Shown here piece by piece: positions 43,831 to 52,552 of a stretch of 56,185 bases of DNA. The DNA lies in the NCBI RefSeq assembly GCF_009712035.1, contig NZ_VILB01000013.1, positions 29,563 to 85,747 of the forward strand. The letters run 5' to 3'. Position 1 is the first letter of the stretch. The number at the start of each line of letters is the position of its first letter. Below the pieces are notes generated by a model. That model saw nothing but the letters and a program-made list of their open reading frames with translations. It was not told where the DNA came from and did no database searches. The stretch is from Anabaena sp. UHCC 0187 (lineage in GTDB: Bacteria; Cyanobacteriota; Cyanobacteriia; Cyanobacteriales; Nostocaceae). The translations under genes were made by a program, and so were the position numbers.

Positions 43831-45159
43831 TTATTTCAATTTTAAAGCTTCCGTTGCTGACATTCCCTCGCCTTGAGTACCGAAATACCACAAAGCTGCA
43901 CTAGCTTCAGCGCGAGTTACAGGTTTTTTCGGTTGGAATAAGGTTGTATAGCCAAAAACTCGGCGAATATTTGATTGTTCAGCATTTTGAAAATCAGCTA
44001 AAACTGCCCTTAATGCTTTCGGTTCAATGCTACCTGCATCTTGAAAACCCCAAGTTTGTTTAACGGCTTCTAAATTGGCTGCGGGTAAGGCTTGACGGGT
44101 ATCTAAAGGAACTTTCCATAAAATTAATTGTTCTCGCGTTAAGGGTGCATCAGGACGAAATAACACGGCTGTGGCATCTCCAGACAAAGCACTGGGAATT
44201 AAACCTGCTTCGGCTAATCCTTGAATAACGGGAAAATCAGGATCTTTGGCTAAGATATCCCTAAAAGCTGGTTGAGTGCTGGAGGATGCTAACCGAATTT
44301 GTTTAGCAGGATTGTTAGCATACATGGCATTATTAGCCGTAACTAACCAGCGGGCATATTCCCGACGGGTGATAATTTTATCAGGGAGAAATTCCTTTGT
44401 TTTCGGTTCGATGGATAATACACCTAATGCTGCTAAATCTTGAATATGAGATCTCCATTCTGGAGGTGCTTTCTGAATATCAGTGAATTCCTGTGCTGTT
44501 AAAGTCTCAGGTTGGCTGGTTAGCTGCGGAGTTGGCTGGGTGACTACGTTAGTATTATCAGTTTTAGGCAATACTGGACCAATAAACTGGGAATCGTTGG
44601 ATGGGGTAACTGGGTTAGTAGCCGTAGCTTGAGAATTGGACGAATATTCAATTAATATTTTAGTAGCTGTTTGGGGTTGATTGGGTTCAGCTTTAGTAAC
44701 GGTTTGTGGTTTAATTGTGATGTTGATGAGTAAATCATTGCGTCGGGCGGAAAAAGTTCCCTCTACATCATCTTGAGGCTGTTGGACAATCTGCCAGTTT
44801 TTAGCCTGAAATTGCTGACGATAAAAGCTGCTAATTAAATTACTAGGATCAGCACTTTGCCACCGAATAGATATTTTATTTTCAGAATTAGCTGGTATAA
44901 CTTCCTCTAGCTTGGCATTGGGATAAATGGGAATATCTGCGGGAAAATCAGCCGGTAATTTAATTGTTGATGTGTTGGGGTTTGGTGTTATTTGCTGACT
45001 CTGAGGTTTGCCAAAGGGAACAGGATTATTTTGCAACTGAGGATCAGCCGCTAATGATTGTTCTAGATTTTTAGCAGATTGACTGTTGGTACAGGCTGTT
45101 AAGGAAGATAGTACAACAGCAAAACTTAGGAAGACAGCAGGGCAGTTACGGGAAAACAC
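43831..45159 (-). CDS. SLH-domain lipoprotein
   Basis: A 442-residue lipoprotein: the signal ends SSLTAC (Cys23). Residues ~70-170 form a beta-rich domain (FPADIPIYPNAKLEEVIP; QIVQQPQDDVEGTFSAR). Three S-layer-homology-type units fill ~225-435 (TDIQKAPPEWRSHIQDLAALG; FRDILAKDPDFPVIQGLAEAG; FQPKKPVTRAEASAALWYFG). SLH domains bind cell-wall polymers, so it probably links membrane and peptidoglycan. It converges with the peptidoglycan-binding gene, and the two may serve the same envelope function. Confidence 0.88.
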   Translation of the reverse strand: MFSRNCPAVFLSFAVVLSSLTACTNSQSAKNLEQSLAADPQLQNNPVPFGKPQSQQITPNPNTSTIKLPADFPADIPIYPNAKLEEVIPANSENKISIRWQSADPSNLISSFYRQQFQAKNWQIVQQPQDDVEGTFSARRNDLLINITIKPQTVTKAEPNQPQTATKILIEYSSNSQATATNPVTPSNDSQFIGPVLPKTDNTNVVTQPTPQLTSQPETLTAQEFTDIQKAPPEWRSHIQDLAALGVLSIEPKTKEFLPDKIITRREYARWLVTANNAMYANNPAKQIRLASSSTQPAFRDILAKDPDFPVIQGLAEAGLIPSALSGDATAVLFRPDAPLTREQLILWKVPLDTRQALPAANLEAVKQTWGFQDAGSIEPKALRAVLADFQNAEQSNIRRVFGYTTLFQPKKPVTRAEASAALWYFGTQGEGMSATEALKLK

Positions 45160-45551
45160 AAAGAAATCACAAATTGATTTTCACTTCCTACACTAGCATT
45201 TTTGGTGGTTGGCTAAATCTTCAATTTTCAAAGGCAATTCTCAACCCCTGCTATTCATCCCCACCCTATGAGTACATTGAGGGTGGAGACTTTGACGATG
45301 TGTAACGCTGGATTGAGATTGTTTGGGGGCTGTAATTCCTGAATTAAAAGCCTAGTAGGCGTATAAGTAAGGGCAAATGGCAGCAAAATTCCGAAAAAAT
45401 TCGTCTTATATCCAAAACCTAGATCGAATTACAGTAGGAAAAATCTAAAATAGATATTAAATTGGAAAAATAACGGCCATTAAGCAACGTCAGTCCATTT
45501 TACTTTCTGTAAAGCGTCCCCAGGTTGTTACCAGTGCTGAAACAAGATGTC
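45160..45551. other. Gene-free divergent region between the SLH gene and sasA
   Basis: About 390 nt. No open frame, tRNA or repeat longer than a few units was found. The GAGGGTGG/CCACCCT pair near 45261 and 45288 could form a hairpin. Promoters for both genes must lie here but I cannot place them. Confidence 0.5.
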
Positions 45552-46739
45552 ATGCAAGTTTCCCAGGATCAGCCTATTTATGCTGAGGCTCCACTCCAAC
45601 TATTGCTGTTTGTTGATGGACGGACTCAATCCCGTCAACAAGTACAGCGAATTCGCGCTTATTTGAAAGAATTAGAGGATGGGTATAGTTTTGAACTACA
45701 AATTATTGATGTTGGGGAACAACCCTACTTAGCGGAACATTTTAAATTAGTAGCCACCCCTGCCCTAGTTAAAATTCATCCAGAACCCCAACAGACTATT
45801 GCTGGTACTAATATCATTCCGCAATTGAAAACCTGGTGGCCGCGTTGGCAAACCGCCGTTGACACCTTTTTGAAATTAGAGGAAGATTCACAAGAATGTC
45901 TGGATGAAAAAAGTCAGGGAATCTTGCCTAAATCTACCATTCATTCCGTTGCAACTTCGGCTGAGACGATTCAACTCTCGGATGAAATTTTTCGTCTGAA
46001 GCAGGAAAAGGAAAAACTGCAAGAACAGCTACAGTTTAAAGACCGAGTAATTGGGATTTTGGCCCATGATCTCCGTAATCCTCTTACGGCTGCGTCTATT
46101 GCTATTGAAACTCTTCAATCTAATTACAATCCAGATACAGGGGGATTTCAACGCCTCAAACCAGGGTTGGCTATACATTTATTAAAACAAGCCCGTAAAC
46201 AAACAAAGATAATTGATAGAATGATTGCTGATTTGTTGCAAGTCGGGCGCAGTGAGGATACAGAATTACCAATTATACCACAAAAGTTACAATTAGGAGA
46301 ACTGTGTTTTCAGATATTAGAGGAATTGAGCGATCGCTACATTGCCAAATCCCAAACAGTGGAAATAGATATTCCCCAAGATTTACCCTGTGTATATGCA
46401 GATCCTGAACGAATTCGGCAAGTGCTAGTTAATCTTTTAGATAACGCCATCAAATATACACCTGCTGGCGGCATAATTACTGTAGGGGGATTACATCGCA
46501 CTACACAAAAAGTTGAATTTACTGTTGGTGATACAGGTCTGGGGATTCCTGAAGAAAACCGCGATCACATTTTTGAGAATCTTTTCCGTCTCCAACGGGA
46601 TCAAGGTACGGATGGATATGGAATTGGTCTTTGTTTATGTCAACGCATTATCCGCGCCCATTACGGTCAAATTTGGGTAGATTCATCTCCCCAGGGTGGT
46701 GCATTGTTTCATTTTACAATGCCAGTATATCCATCGTAG
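45552..46739 (+). CDS. sasA: Circadian clock histidine kinase SasA
   Basis: A 395-residue kinase with an N-terminal KaiB-like/thioredoxin fold ([48 protein letters not shown]), which binds KaiC. A helical linker follows, then HisKA with LAHDLRNPL (phospho-His) and HATPase with [19 protein letters not shown] and GYGIGLCLC. SasA passes clock phase to RpaA. The frame opens at a TTG (45525) and has a GTG at 45534; the ATG at 45552 ([16 protein letters not shown]) fits the family start best. A G+C-rich hairpin follows the stop directly. Confidence 0.93.
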   Translation: MQVSQDQPIYAEAPLQLLLFVDGRTQSRQQVQRIRAYLKELEDGYSFELQIIDVGEQPYLAEHFKLVATPALVKIHPEPQQTIAGTNIIPQLKTWWPRWQTAVDTFLKLEEDSQECLDEKSQGILPKSTIHSVATSAETIQLSDEIFRLKQEKEKLQEQLQFKDRVIGILAHDLRNPLTAASIAIETLQSNYNPDTGGFQRLKPGLAIHLLKQARKQTKIIDRMIADLLQVGRSEDTELPIIPQKLQLGELCFQILEELSDRYIAKSQTVEIDIPQDLPCVYADPERIRQVLVNLLDNAIKYTPAGGIITVGGLHRTTQKVEFTVGDTGLGIPEENRDHIFENLFRLQRDQGTDGYGIGLCLCQRIIRAHYGQIWVDSSPQGGALFHFTMPVYPS

Positions 46740-46758
46740 GGGCGGGGTCTCCCCGCCC
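46740..46758 (+). terminator. G+C-rich hairpin after sasA
   Basis: GGGCGGGG-TCT-CCCCGCCC starts one base after the sasA stop. The stem is very stable but has no T-run; it is a copy of a common GGGGCGGGGTCTCCCCGCCC repeat. Confidence 0.65.
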
Positions 46759-46760
46759 AA

Positions 46761-46957
46761 TTGTCAATTGTCAGTTGTCAGTGGTCAGTTGTCAGTGGTC
46801 AGTTGTCAGTTGTCAGTTGTCAGTTGTCAGTGGTCAGTTGTCAGTTGTCAGTGGTCAGTTGTCAGTTGTCAGTTGTCAGTGGTAAAACTATTACCAATCA
46901 CCAATTACCAATCACCAATCACCAACCACCAATTACCAATCACCAATTACCAATTAC
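46761..46957. repeat. Two adjacent STRR arrays
   Basis: 46761-46882 is an array of TTGTCAG and TGGTCAG heptamers (about 17 units). 46891-46957 is an array of ACCAATT/ACCAATC/ACCAACC units (about nine). All three plus-strand frames stay open through the first array, which creates spurious open frames. Confidence 0.95.
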
Positions 46958-46962
46958 TAAAA

Positions 46963-47223
46963 ATGCCAAATCAATTAATGTATCAACAGGACGATTTTGT
47001 TGTTTTGGAAACCAATCAACCAGAACAATTTCTCACAGTGACGGAGTTATTAACAAAGTTGGAAAAAACTTTATCACAAATGCCTCAAGAGGATTTACCA
47101 CTAGATGTACAAAAGTTAAAGTCTGTAACCGAACAAGCCCAATATTTGCTAGATACAAGTTGTAATTTAGATGTGGGGCCAGGAGAATATTTACAGTGGT
47201 ATGCGGTACGTTTGGAAAAATAA
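46963..47223 (+). CDS. crr7: Chlororespiratory reduction protein 7 (CRR7)
   Basis: An 86-residue protein. The start MPNQLMYQQDDFVVLETNQP, then FLTVTELLTKLE, a middle LPLDVQKLKSVTEQAQYLLD and the end GPGEYLQWYAVRLEK match the CRR7/DUF3571 family, which in plants is needed to assemble the NDH-1 subcomplex and in cyanobacteria is a small NDH-1-related protein. The real start is the ATG at 46963, six bases after the repeat array; longer frames through the array are artefacts. The repeat leaves no room for a classical ribosome site. Confidence 0.8.
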   Translation: MPNQLMYQQDDFVVLETNQPEQFLTVTELLTKLEKTLSQMPQEDLPLDVQKLKSVTEQAQYLLDTSCNLDVGPGEYLQWYAVRLEK

Positions 47224-47225
47224 AC

Positions 47226-47681
47226 TTATTTGTTTAAAGAATCGGGAATAACTACAAGATCCAGCCAATAATTGAGAAAGCCTTGAATAGTTGCTACCAA
47301 TCTTTTAATATCTATTGGTTTCAAAATATAACTAGCAACAGAATATTGATAACAGGCTTCAATATCTTTGGGGTTAGAAGAAGTAGTAAAGACAATTACA
47401 GGAATTGTTTTTAAATGTTCATCCTGTTTGATTTCCTTTAATACTTCTCTGCCATCTGTTCCTGGTAAATTTAAATCAAGTAAAATGAATGCGGGTAGGG
47501 GGAAAGCATGGGAATCCTGATAAACACCATTGCGATATAGATAATCTAGTGCATCATCACCATCTGTGCAACGAAAAATAGGGTTGAGAATAGCTTGTTG
47601 TTTGACAACTCTATAAAAAGCTTCAAAGTCTTCATCGCTATCTTCAATTACTAAAAAAGGTTTCGTATAATTGCCAATCAT
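47226..47681 (-). CDS. Rcp-type single-domain response regulator
   Basis: A 151-residue receiver-only regulator. Acidic residues are in VIEDSDED, the phospho-acceptor Asp is in [13 protein letters not shown], followed by T in VFTTSS and K in YILKPID. The insertion before the phospho-site ([18 protein letters not shown]) is characteristic of the Rcp1 group, which pairs with cyanobacterial phytochromes. A Cph1-type phytochrome is the next gene upstream on the same strand (about 380 nt), so this is very probably its partner. Confidence 0.9.
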   Translation of the reverse strand: MIGNYTKPFLVIEDSDEDFEAFYRVVKQQAILNPIFRCTDGDDALDYLYRNGVYQDSHAFPLPAFILLDLNLPGTDGREVLKEIKQDEHLKTIPVIVFTTSSNPKDIEACYQYSVASYILKPIDIKRLVATIQGFLNYWLDLVVIPDSLNK

Positions 47682-47825
47682 TTTTTATTATTTTGATTTA
47701 GATTCTAGTTTATGGCTTATTTCTAACAAGTAATGAGAATATAGGAATCATAAATAATTTCCGTTGGCGTAGCCTGCGCTTGTGCTTAAAATATTAAGTA
47801 GTGTAGGCATTGCCCACCCTACGTA

Positions 47826-47926
47826 TATAGCGGTTATTGATTGGGTGAAATACAAGAACCCCACCCCCTCCCCGCAAGCGAGGAGGGGGCTTATGACTGT
47901 ATCTCATTCAAGTGCATACCGCTATA
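47826..47926. mobile_element. 101-bp MITE-like long inverted repeat
   Basis: The ends are TATAGCGGT and ACCGCTATA, flanked by GTA on both sides, a possible 3-bp target duplication. Inside, GGGTGAAATACA pairs with TGTATCTCATTC, and at the centre CCCCCTCCCCGC-AAGC-GAGGAGGGGG forms a tight hairpin, so the whole element folds on itself. It encodes nothing. The rest of the 47682-48057 gap holds a GTAGCCTGCG-type and a GTAGGCATTGCCCACCC-type repeat, but no gene. Confidence 0.65.
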
Positions 47927-48057
47927 GTATGGCTACACCACGCAAGCTATCAAAAATCAAATAGGAGTCCTAGGTTAACTTATTACTGATAATGTTGATC
48001 ATACAGCCTTTGTTGCTCGCAATAGTTAAAACAACTTTAATTATTCCCTATTTCCTG

Positions 48058-50298
48058 CTATAGTTCGTCTCCCTGCAATATAAAGTAGAAGGTACTACCT
48101 TCACCATAAGTTGATTCTACCCAAATTTTACCACCATGTTTTTGCACAATTTTTTGAACGATGGTTAATCCTGCACCTGTACCACCACCATATTTGTTAG
48201 GACCATGTAGTCGTTTAAAGATGCGGAAAATGGTATCAAAATGTTTATTTTTAATCCCAATACCGTTATCTTTGATGTAAAATTGTAACGGGTTACTATC
48301 TTTAATATAGCCAATTTCAATCCATTTTTTATCTTTATCATTGTATTTAATGGCATTGGCTATGAGATTATTAAAAACTTCACTCATCTGAATGCGATCA
48401 CAAGATATTTTTGGCAAAGATTTGGGAATACGAATTTCTATTTTCTCCTGTTCAATGCGGGGGCTTAACAAATCTATACTGTTATGTAAAATTTTATTCA
48501 AATCTGTTTGCTGCATAGATAAATCTATTCTCCCTAAGCGGGCAAAATGCAGAAGTGAATCAATTAGATCTTCCATGCGTTGAGTCAATCGAATTAATGT
48601 TCTTAATTTTGACTGACCATCTTCATTGAGAGTTTCACCATAATCTTCAATCAAGAAATTGGAGTAATTATGAATTCCTCGCAATGGTTCTTTTAAATCA
48701 TGGGAAGCAATATAAGCAAAGGAATCTAATTCATTATTACTGCGTTCTAAATCCCGATTTAATAGTTCCAATTCATCTACTTTTCGCAGAATTACACCAA
48801 TAATTGAATTTCTCAATTCTAAAGCTGCACTAATTTCACAGGATTTCCAAGGCAATGATTTTAACTGAACTATTTCTTTCCATAGTTCAAAAGATTTACG
48901 GGGTAATAGTTGTATATCTTCCTGTTCTATTATTTCTAATGATTGATAAGGATTTCCTCCCCAATCTACAGTTTGTAATACTTCTGGACGAAACCACAAA
49001 ATATAGTTTTTCTGACTTCTAGAAATAGAAACTACTAGCAAACCACTAGCTAAATCCTGAAATTTTTCGGCATCAGGATAAAAATGATAGAGATTATTAG
49101 TGTAAAATATTGCTTCTTGTAGGTTTTCACTGATCCATTGTACTAACTTTTGAATATCCTTTTGCTTAGGTGTGTTACCCAAGGGAATATATTCTCCATC
49201 AAAACATATTACTGCGCCTTGGGCATTGACTAAGTTGAGTATATTAATTTCGTTGTTAATTAAACCGCCAATAAAGTTTTTATCTATTGACATATATTCA
49301 ACTAATTTTGCTTGAATAGATGCCAAATATATTTTATATTGACTATCTTCGTTATCTTCTTTATTAGCTAATTCTAAAGATGCCATCTGTCCTAAAATTT
49401 CGCACGCACTACGAATTTCATAGGGGAGATATTTTTGTGATTGATGATGACAAGCGATTAATCCCCAAAGTTTTTGATCTTTAATTAAGGAGATGGTTAA
49501 AGAAGCACCTACACCCATATTATGTAAATATTGAATATGGCAAGGTGCAGCACTTCTGAGCATGGAGTTAGTTAAATCTGTGGGCTGATTTATGAGAGGA
49601 TTATTGTAGGGAATAATTTCTATAAGTTCAGCACTCGTATCTGGTATTAATCTGGTATAATTGGAGGTAAATAATTCTCTAGCTACGCGAGGAATATCTG
49701 ATTCAGGATAATGTAGTCCTAAATAAGATTCTAAACTTTCTAATTTCTCTTCAGCAATTACAGAACCATGTCCGTCATCATCAAATTTATATAACATTAC
49801 CCGATCAAATCCGGTAATTTTTCTCACTTCTTTGGCTAAGATTTGACAAAGATCAGGCAAATTATTAGCACCTTTTAACTGAGAAACAGCTAGTTTTATT
49901 AACGGATAAAATTTAAAGAAACCTTGATTTTTATCTAAAACAGTGGGTTCTAATTCCAGAATTAAGATGTTATCACTACGATGAATAACGCCATCAAAAT
50001 TAATATTTTTATCTCCTACTTTAATAGGAAATTCAATGGGATTACTTGATTGTAAATCTTGTTGAGATAAGTAATCTCTAAATATATTAATTTGCTCATT
50101 ATCTATCAATATACTTAAAGGCTGATTCAGTAAATCTTCTGGTGCAAACCCTAAAAAATGTAATGTATTATTACTAACTTGCAGAATAGTTAATTCTGGT
50201 TCTGCGATGGCTAAAAAGACTCCATGGGGTTGAGTAAAACCAATAAATTTTATTGGTTCTGCTTCATATTCAGAAATAGGTAAAAGGTGATTATTCAT
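48058..50298 (-). CDS. cph1: Cyanobacterial phytochrome, Cph1 type (histidine kinase)
   Basis: A 746-residue photoreceptor kinase: PAS (~10-120; FIGFTQPHGVFLA), GAF (~140-320) with YPESDIPRVAREL and the bilin Cys253 in RSAAPCHIQYLHNMGVGA, PHY (~330-500) with the tongue motif PRKSF, then HisKA (ASHDLKEPLRGI) and HATPase (NLIANAIKY; DNGIGI; GGTGAGLTIV). The biliverdin Cys near the N-terminus of bacteriophytochromes is absent, so phycocyanobilin is the expected chromophore and a red/far-red switch is expected. Partner regulator at 47226; a CDF transporter gene ends 8 nt upstream, so the two are likely in one transcript. Confidence 0.94.
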   Translation of the reverse strand: MNNHLLPISEYEAEPIKFIGFTQPHGVFLAIAEPELTILQVSNNTLHFLGFAPEDLLNQPLSILIDNEQINIFRDYLSQQDLQSSNPIEFPIKVGDKNINFDGVIHRSDNILILELEPTVLDKNQGFFKFYPLIKLAVSQLKGANNLPDLCQILAKEVRKITGFDRVMLYKFDDDGHGSVIAEEKLESLESYLGLHYPESDIPRVARELFTSNYTRLIPDTSAELIEIIPYNNPLINQPTDLTNSMLRSAAPCHIQYLHNMGVGASLTISLIKDQKLWGLIACHHQSQKYLPYEIRSACEILGQMASLELANKEDNEDSQYKIYLASIQAKLVEYMSIDKNFIGGLINNEINILNLVNAQGAVICFDGEYIPLGNTPKQKDIQKLVQWISENLQEAIFYTNNLYHFYPDAEKFQDLASGLLVVSISRSQKNYILWFRPEVLQTVDWGGNPYQSLEIIEQEDIQLLPRKSFELWKEIVQLKSLPWKSCEISAALELRNSIIGVILRKVDELELLNRDLERSNNELDSFAYIASHDLKEPLRGIHNYSNFLIEDYGETLNEDGQSKLRTLIRLTQRMEDLIDSLLHFARLGRIDLSMQQTDLNKILHNSIDLLSPRIEQEKIEIRIPKSLPKISCDRIQMSEVFNNLIANAIKYNDKDKKWIEIGYIKDSNPLQFYIKDNGIGIKNKHFDTIFRIFKRLHGPNKYGGGTGAGLTIVQKIVQKHGGKIWVESTYGEGSTFYFILQGDEL

Positions 50299-50306
50299 TT
50301 TTTAAT

Positions 50307-51209
50307 TTATGTTTGTTCGGATTCAAAGGTTATGCGCTCAGACTGATATGCAGGTGGTTCAACATGAATTACAATCCTGACGGGATGAAAACGTTGTTCT
50401 AATTGTTTTTCGACTTCTTCTGTAATATTGTGAGCAGTTTCTACATCTGGTGCATCTACGATTAAGTGCATTTCTATAAACACTTGACGACCGATGACAC
50501 CACGGGAAGCGATATCATGACAGTTAAGGACACCGGGTACGGAAACCGCAATTGTATGAATAGTTTCGGGGGCGATCGCCATTTGATCCACAAGCCAGGG
50601 TAAATTTTCGGTTAAAACTGACCAACCACTCCAGAATACCAGTAAAGCCACTGGGAAAGCTAGTGCCACATCTAACCATTGATAACCCAGCCACACACCA
50701 ATTAAACCACCAATAACGGAGATTGTCACCCAGACATCACTCATGGTATGGGTAGCATCAGCGATTAAAATGGAACTACCTACTCTTTTTCCCACATTCC
50801 GTTCATAAAAGGCGACAAAAATATTTACTCCCAACACAATTAGTAATAACCACAATTCTGGAGGTGATACTCTCACTGGTTCACCACCTTTGAGAATCCT
50901 TTCTACTGCACCTTGGACAATTTCAAAACAGGCTATTCCCAAAAATGCCGCGATACCTAAAGCGCCGACTGCTTCAAATTTATTATGTCCATAAGGATGC
51001 TCTCGATCTGGCAATGGTGAAGAAAACTTAATAGCCACTAATCCTAAGACGTTATTAGCACTATCTGTGACACTATGTAAGGCATCAGCCAGCAAACTTA
51101 AAGAACCTGTCCAGTAACCTACAAGGGCTTTTAAACCCATCACGAATATGTTAAGGAGCAGGGTAATAATTAAAACTTTTCTTACTTCCGTGCGGTTATC
51201 GTAAGTCAT
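50307..51209 (-). CDS. Cation diffusion facilitator (CDF) transporter
   Basis: A 300-residue divalent metal/proton antiporter with six membrane helices. The metal site is HxxxD in helix 2 (LADALHSVTDS) and again in helix 5 (DATHTMSDVW), a pattern usual in Zn/Co-type members. The C-terminal cytoplasmic domain (VPGVLNCHDIASRGVIGRQV; HPVRIVIHVEPP) has the ferredoxin-like fold. It exports metal from the cytoplasm or into an internal compartment. It lies 8 nt before the phytochrome start on the same strand. Confidence 0.92.
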   Translation of the reverse strand: MTYDNRTEVRKVLIITLLLNIFVMGLKALVGYWTGSLSLLADALHSVTDSANNVLGLVAIKFSSPLPDREHPYGHNKFEAVGALGIAAFLGIACFEIVQGAVERILKGGEPVRVSPPELWLLLIVLGVNIFVAFYERNVGKRVGSSILIADATHTMSDVWVTISVIGGLIGVWLGYQWLDVALAFPVALLVFWSGWSVLTENLPWLVDQMAIAPETIHTIAVSVPGVLNCHDIASRGVIGRQVFIEMHLIVDAPDVETAHNITEEVEKQLEQRFHPVRIVIHVEPPAYQSERITFESEQT

Positions 51210-51323
51210 ATATTAATCTTTTGTTAATCTTGTGTGATTTGTGGAAAAAAAAGACTAGAGAATTTATTTTCTTTAACTCTTACTGTACAACAATAGGTAT
51301 TTATTTCTCAGAATAACTATATA

Positions 51324-51365
51324 GGAAATATGTCAAAATTTGCTGGAAATATGTCAAAATTTGCT
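51324..51365. repeat. 21-bp perfect tandem duplication
   Basis: GGAAATATGTCAAAATTTGC plus T occurs twice head to tail (51324-51344 and 51345-51365), upstream of the CDF gene. Confidence 0.9.
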
Positions 51366-51396
51366 AATTAAGAATTTATCTCTTTATTGAAGAAAA

Positions 51397-51429
51397 AGAT
51401 CCCCAAGTTCTTTGAGAAGTCGAGGATCT
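51397..51429. repeat. Inverted repeat of the AGTCG(A/G)GG family
   Basis: AGATCCCC and a right arm GAGGATCT (one mismatch) enclose AAGTTCTTTGAGAAGTC. It resembles the hairpin at 10235-10267 and belongs to a dispersed palindrome family in Nostocales. Confidence 0.65.
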
Positions 51430-51502
51430 GGATATTAGAAATATTCTAGAGAACATCTTCCGGTAATATAGATAATTACGAATAATTGTTAATAAGTAGC
51501 TT

Positions 51503-51850
51503 ATGTCTTCTGTACCTCTCACACTGAATTTAGTAGAAGGTTCTGTTTCTGTCAGTTTTTCACCCCAAGCAGCACAAGAATTAAAAGCAGCAATAGATGA
51601 ATTAATGAAAAGTCTCAAAGTGGTTGCTAGTAAAACTCCAGGTACTGGTAAAGTCAGTCCCCAACCCTCTTTAGAGTATCGTTACACTGGGGATGTATTT
51701 ATAGAAATATTCTGTAATCCTAATATTTGGCCTACTCCCTTTGCGGCTAAAGTTTTGTTAACAATTCGCAATATGGGGATTCGGTTGACGACAGAAGCGG
51801 AACTTACTCGCATTATTGAGGATCTTAATCAGTATTTAGAGCAGTTTTAA
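51503..51850 (+). CDS. Small conserved-looking soluble protein, unknown function
   Basis: A 115-residue protein with no recognised domain. It begins with strands (VPLTLNLVEGSVSVSFS), then a helix (QAAQELKAAIDELMKSL), strands (LEYRYTGDVFIEIFCNP) and a C-terminal helix (AELTRIIEDLNQYLEQF). No signal or membrane segment is present. A tandem 91-bp hairpin repeat starts at its stop codon. Confidence 0.7.
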   Translation: MSSVPLTLNLVEGSVSVSFSPQAAQELKAAIDELMKSLKVVASKTPGTGKVSPQPSLEYRYTGDVFIEIFCNPNIWPTPFAAKVLLTIRNMGIRLTTEAELTRIIEDLNQYLEQF

Positions 51851-52030
51851 ATTATCGTCTAAACTATGATTTTTGTGATTTTGATGATTTTTATAATGAA
51901 TCCCTCATTTTCATCAAAATCATCCTAGAAATCACAGTTAAATTATCGTCTAAACTATGATTTTTGTGATTTTGATGATTTTTATGATGAATCCTTCATC
52001 TTCATCAAAATAATCCTACAAATCATAGTT
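51849..52030. repeat. Two tandem 91-bp hairpin-forming units
   Basis: Units at 51849-51939 and 51940-52030 both start AAATTATCGTCTAAACTATG and are about 90% identical. Each is an imperfect long palindrome: GTGATTTTGATGATTTTTAT pairs with a later ATGA-rich arm (TTTTCATCAAAAT). They follow directly after the 115-residue gene. Confidence 0.85.
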
Positions 52031-52129
52031 CAGACGTTTTTTCGTTTCCATACTCTATATGGGAATGAATTCTAGAAGCCTCTACCTATGGCTTACGTCA
52101 CGTTGCGCTATCAATAACAGTAGAGACAG

Positions 52130-52160
52130 AGCCTCTGAATAGCATTTCCAGTCAGAGGCT
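52130..52160. repeat. 9-bp stem-loop of the AGCCTCTGA family
   Basis: AGCCTCTGA and TCAGAGGCT with a 13-nt loop (ATAGCATTTCCAG), then GGGAACGAG. This is a common dispersed cyanobacterial repeat. The surrounding 52031-52200 has no gene. Confidence 0.7.
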
Positions 52161-52224
52161 GGGAACGAGATTAAACTTGTCACGAAATTTGGGTGGAGGT
52201 ATTGTTGTTATCCTCTATTTTGCT

Positions 52225-52257
52225 TTGACTTGTGTTATTCCATGTTCTATGTATACT
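52225..52257 (+). promoter_or_regulatory. Possible promoter of the small-protein/ABC cluster
   Basis: TTGACT at 52225 and TATACT at 52252 (5/6 -10) with a long 21-nt spacer; a poorer TATGTA gives 17 nt. It is about 50 nt before the first gene of the cluster. Tentative. Confidence 0.35.
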
Positions 52258-52306
52258 ATGTAATAGGATTTGAGACATTGACAGACAGAACCAAACGAAA
52301 CTAAGT

Positions 52307-52552
52307 ATGGATTTTGGCAATATGAGTAACTCAGTATATAAAGTATTTGAAGAAATCGAGTTTAAAGCGAAACTACTGGCTCAATACTGGAATAATTTTC
52401 ACACGGAAATATCCCAGCACCTACCAGAGAGTTATCAGCCAGAAATTCAAGAACTATCCAACAACGATGAAGTGGATGATTTATTAGCATTTACAGAACA
52501 GTTGGTAGCTTATTTTCTAATTACTTTAACTATGGATTTTTTCAATGATTGA
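52307..52552 (+). CDS. Small acidic helical protein, first gene of the cluster
   Basis: An 81-residue protein, unrecognised. It is mainly helical and acidic (FEEIEFKAKLLAQYWNNFH; NNDEVDDLLAFTEQL), ending with the hydrophobic FLITLTMDFF. The ATG at 52307 or 52322 may be the start; neither has a strong ribosome site. Its last 8 nt overlap the next gene (ATGATTGA), so the two are translationally coupled. It could be a cytoplasmic partner, immunity or chaperone-like protein for the membrane proteins that follow, but this is a guess from context. Confidence 0.65.
   Translation: MDFGNMSNSVYKVFEEIEFKAKLLAQYWNNFHTEISQHLPESYQPEIQELSNNDEVDDLLAFTEQLVAYFLITLTMDFFND

Noticed and set aside
46631-47165. 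Plus-strand open frames through the TTGTCAG array (QLSVVSCQ repeats)
   Set aside because: Heptamer arrays without stops keep all three frames open. Only the crr7 frame from 46963 is protein-like.
47782-47964. 60-codon open frame between the phytochrome and the Rcp regulator
   Set aside because: It spans the 101-bp palindromic element and translates non-coding repeat sequence.
52030-52200. CRISPR-like repeats
   Set aside because: Repeats here are palindromic singletons or direct tandems without regular spacers, and no cas genes are present.
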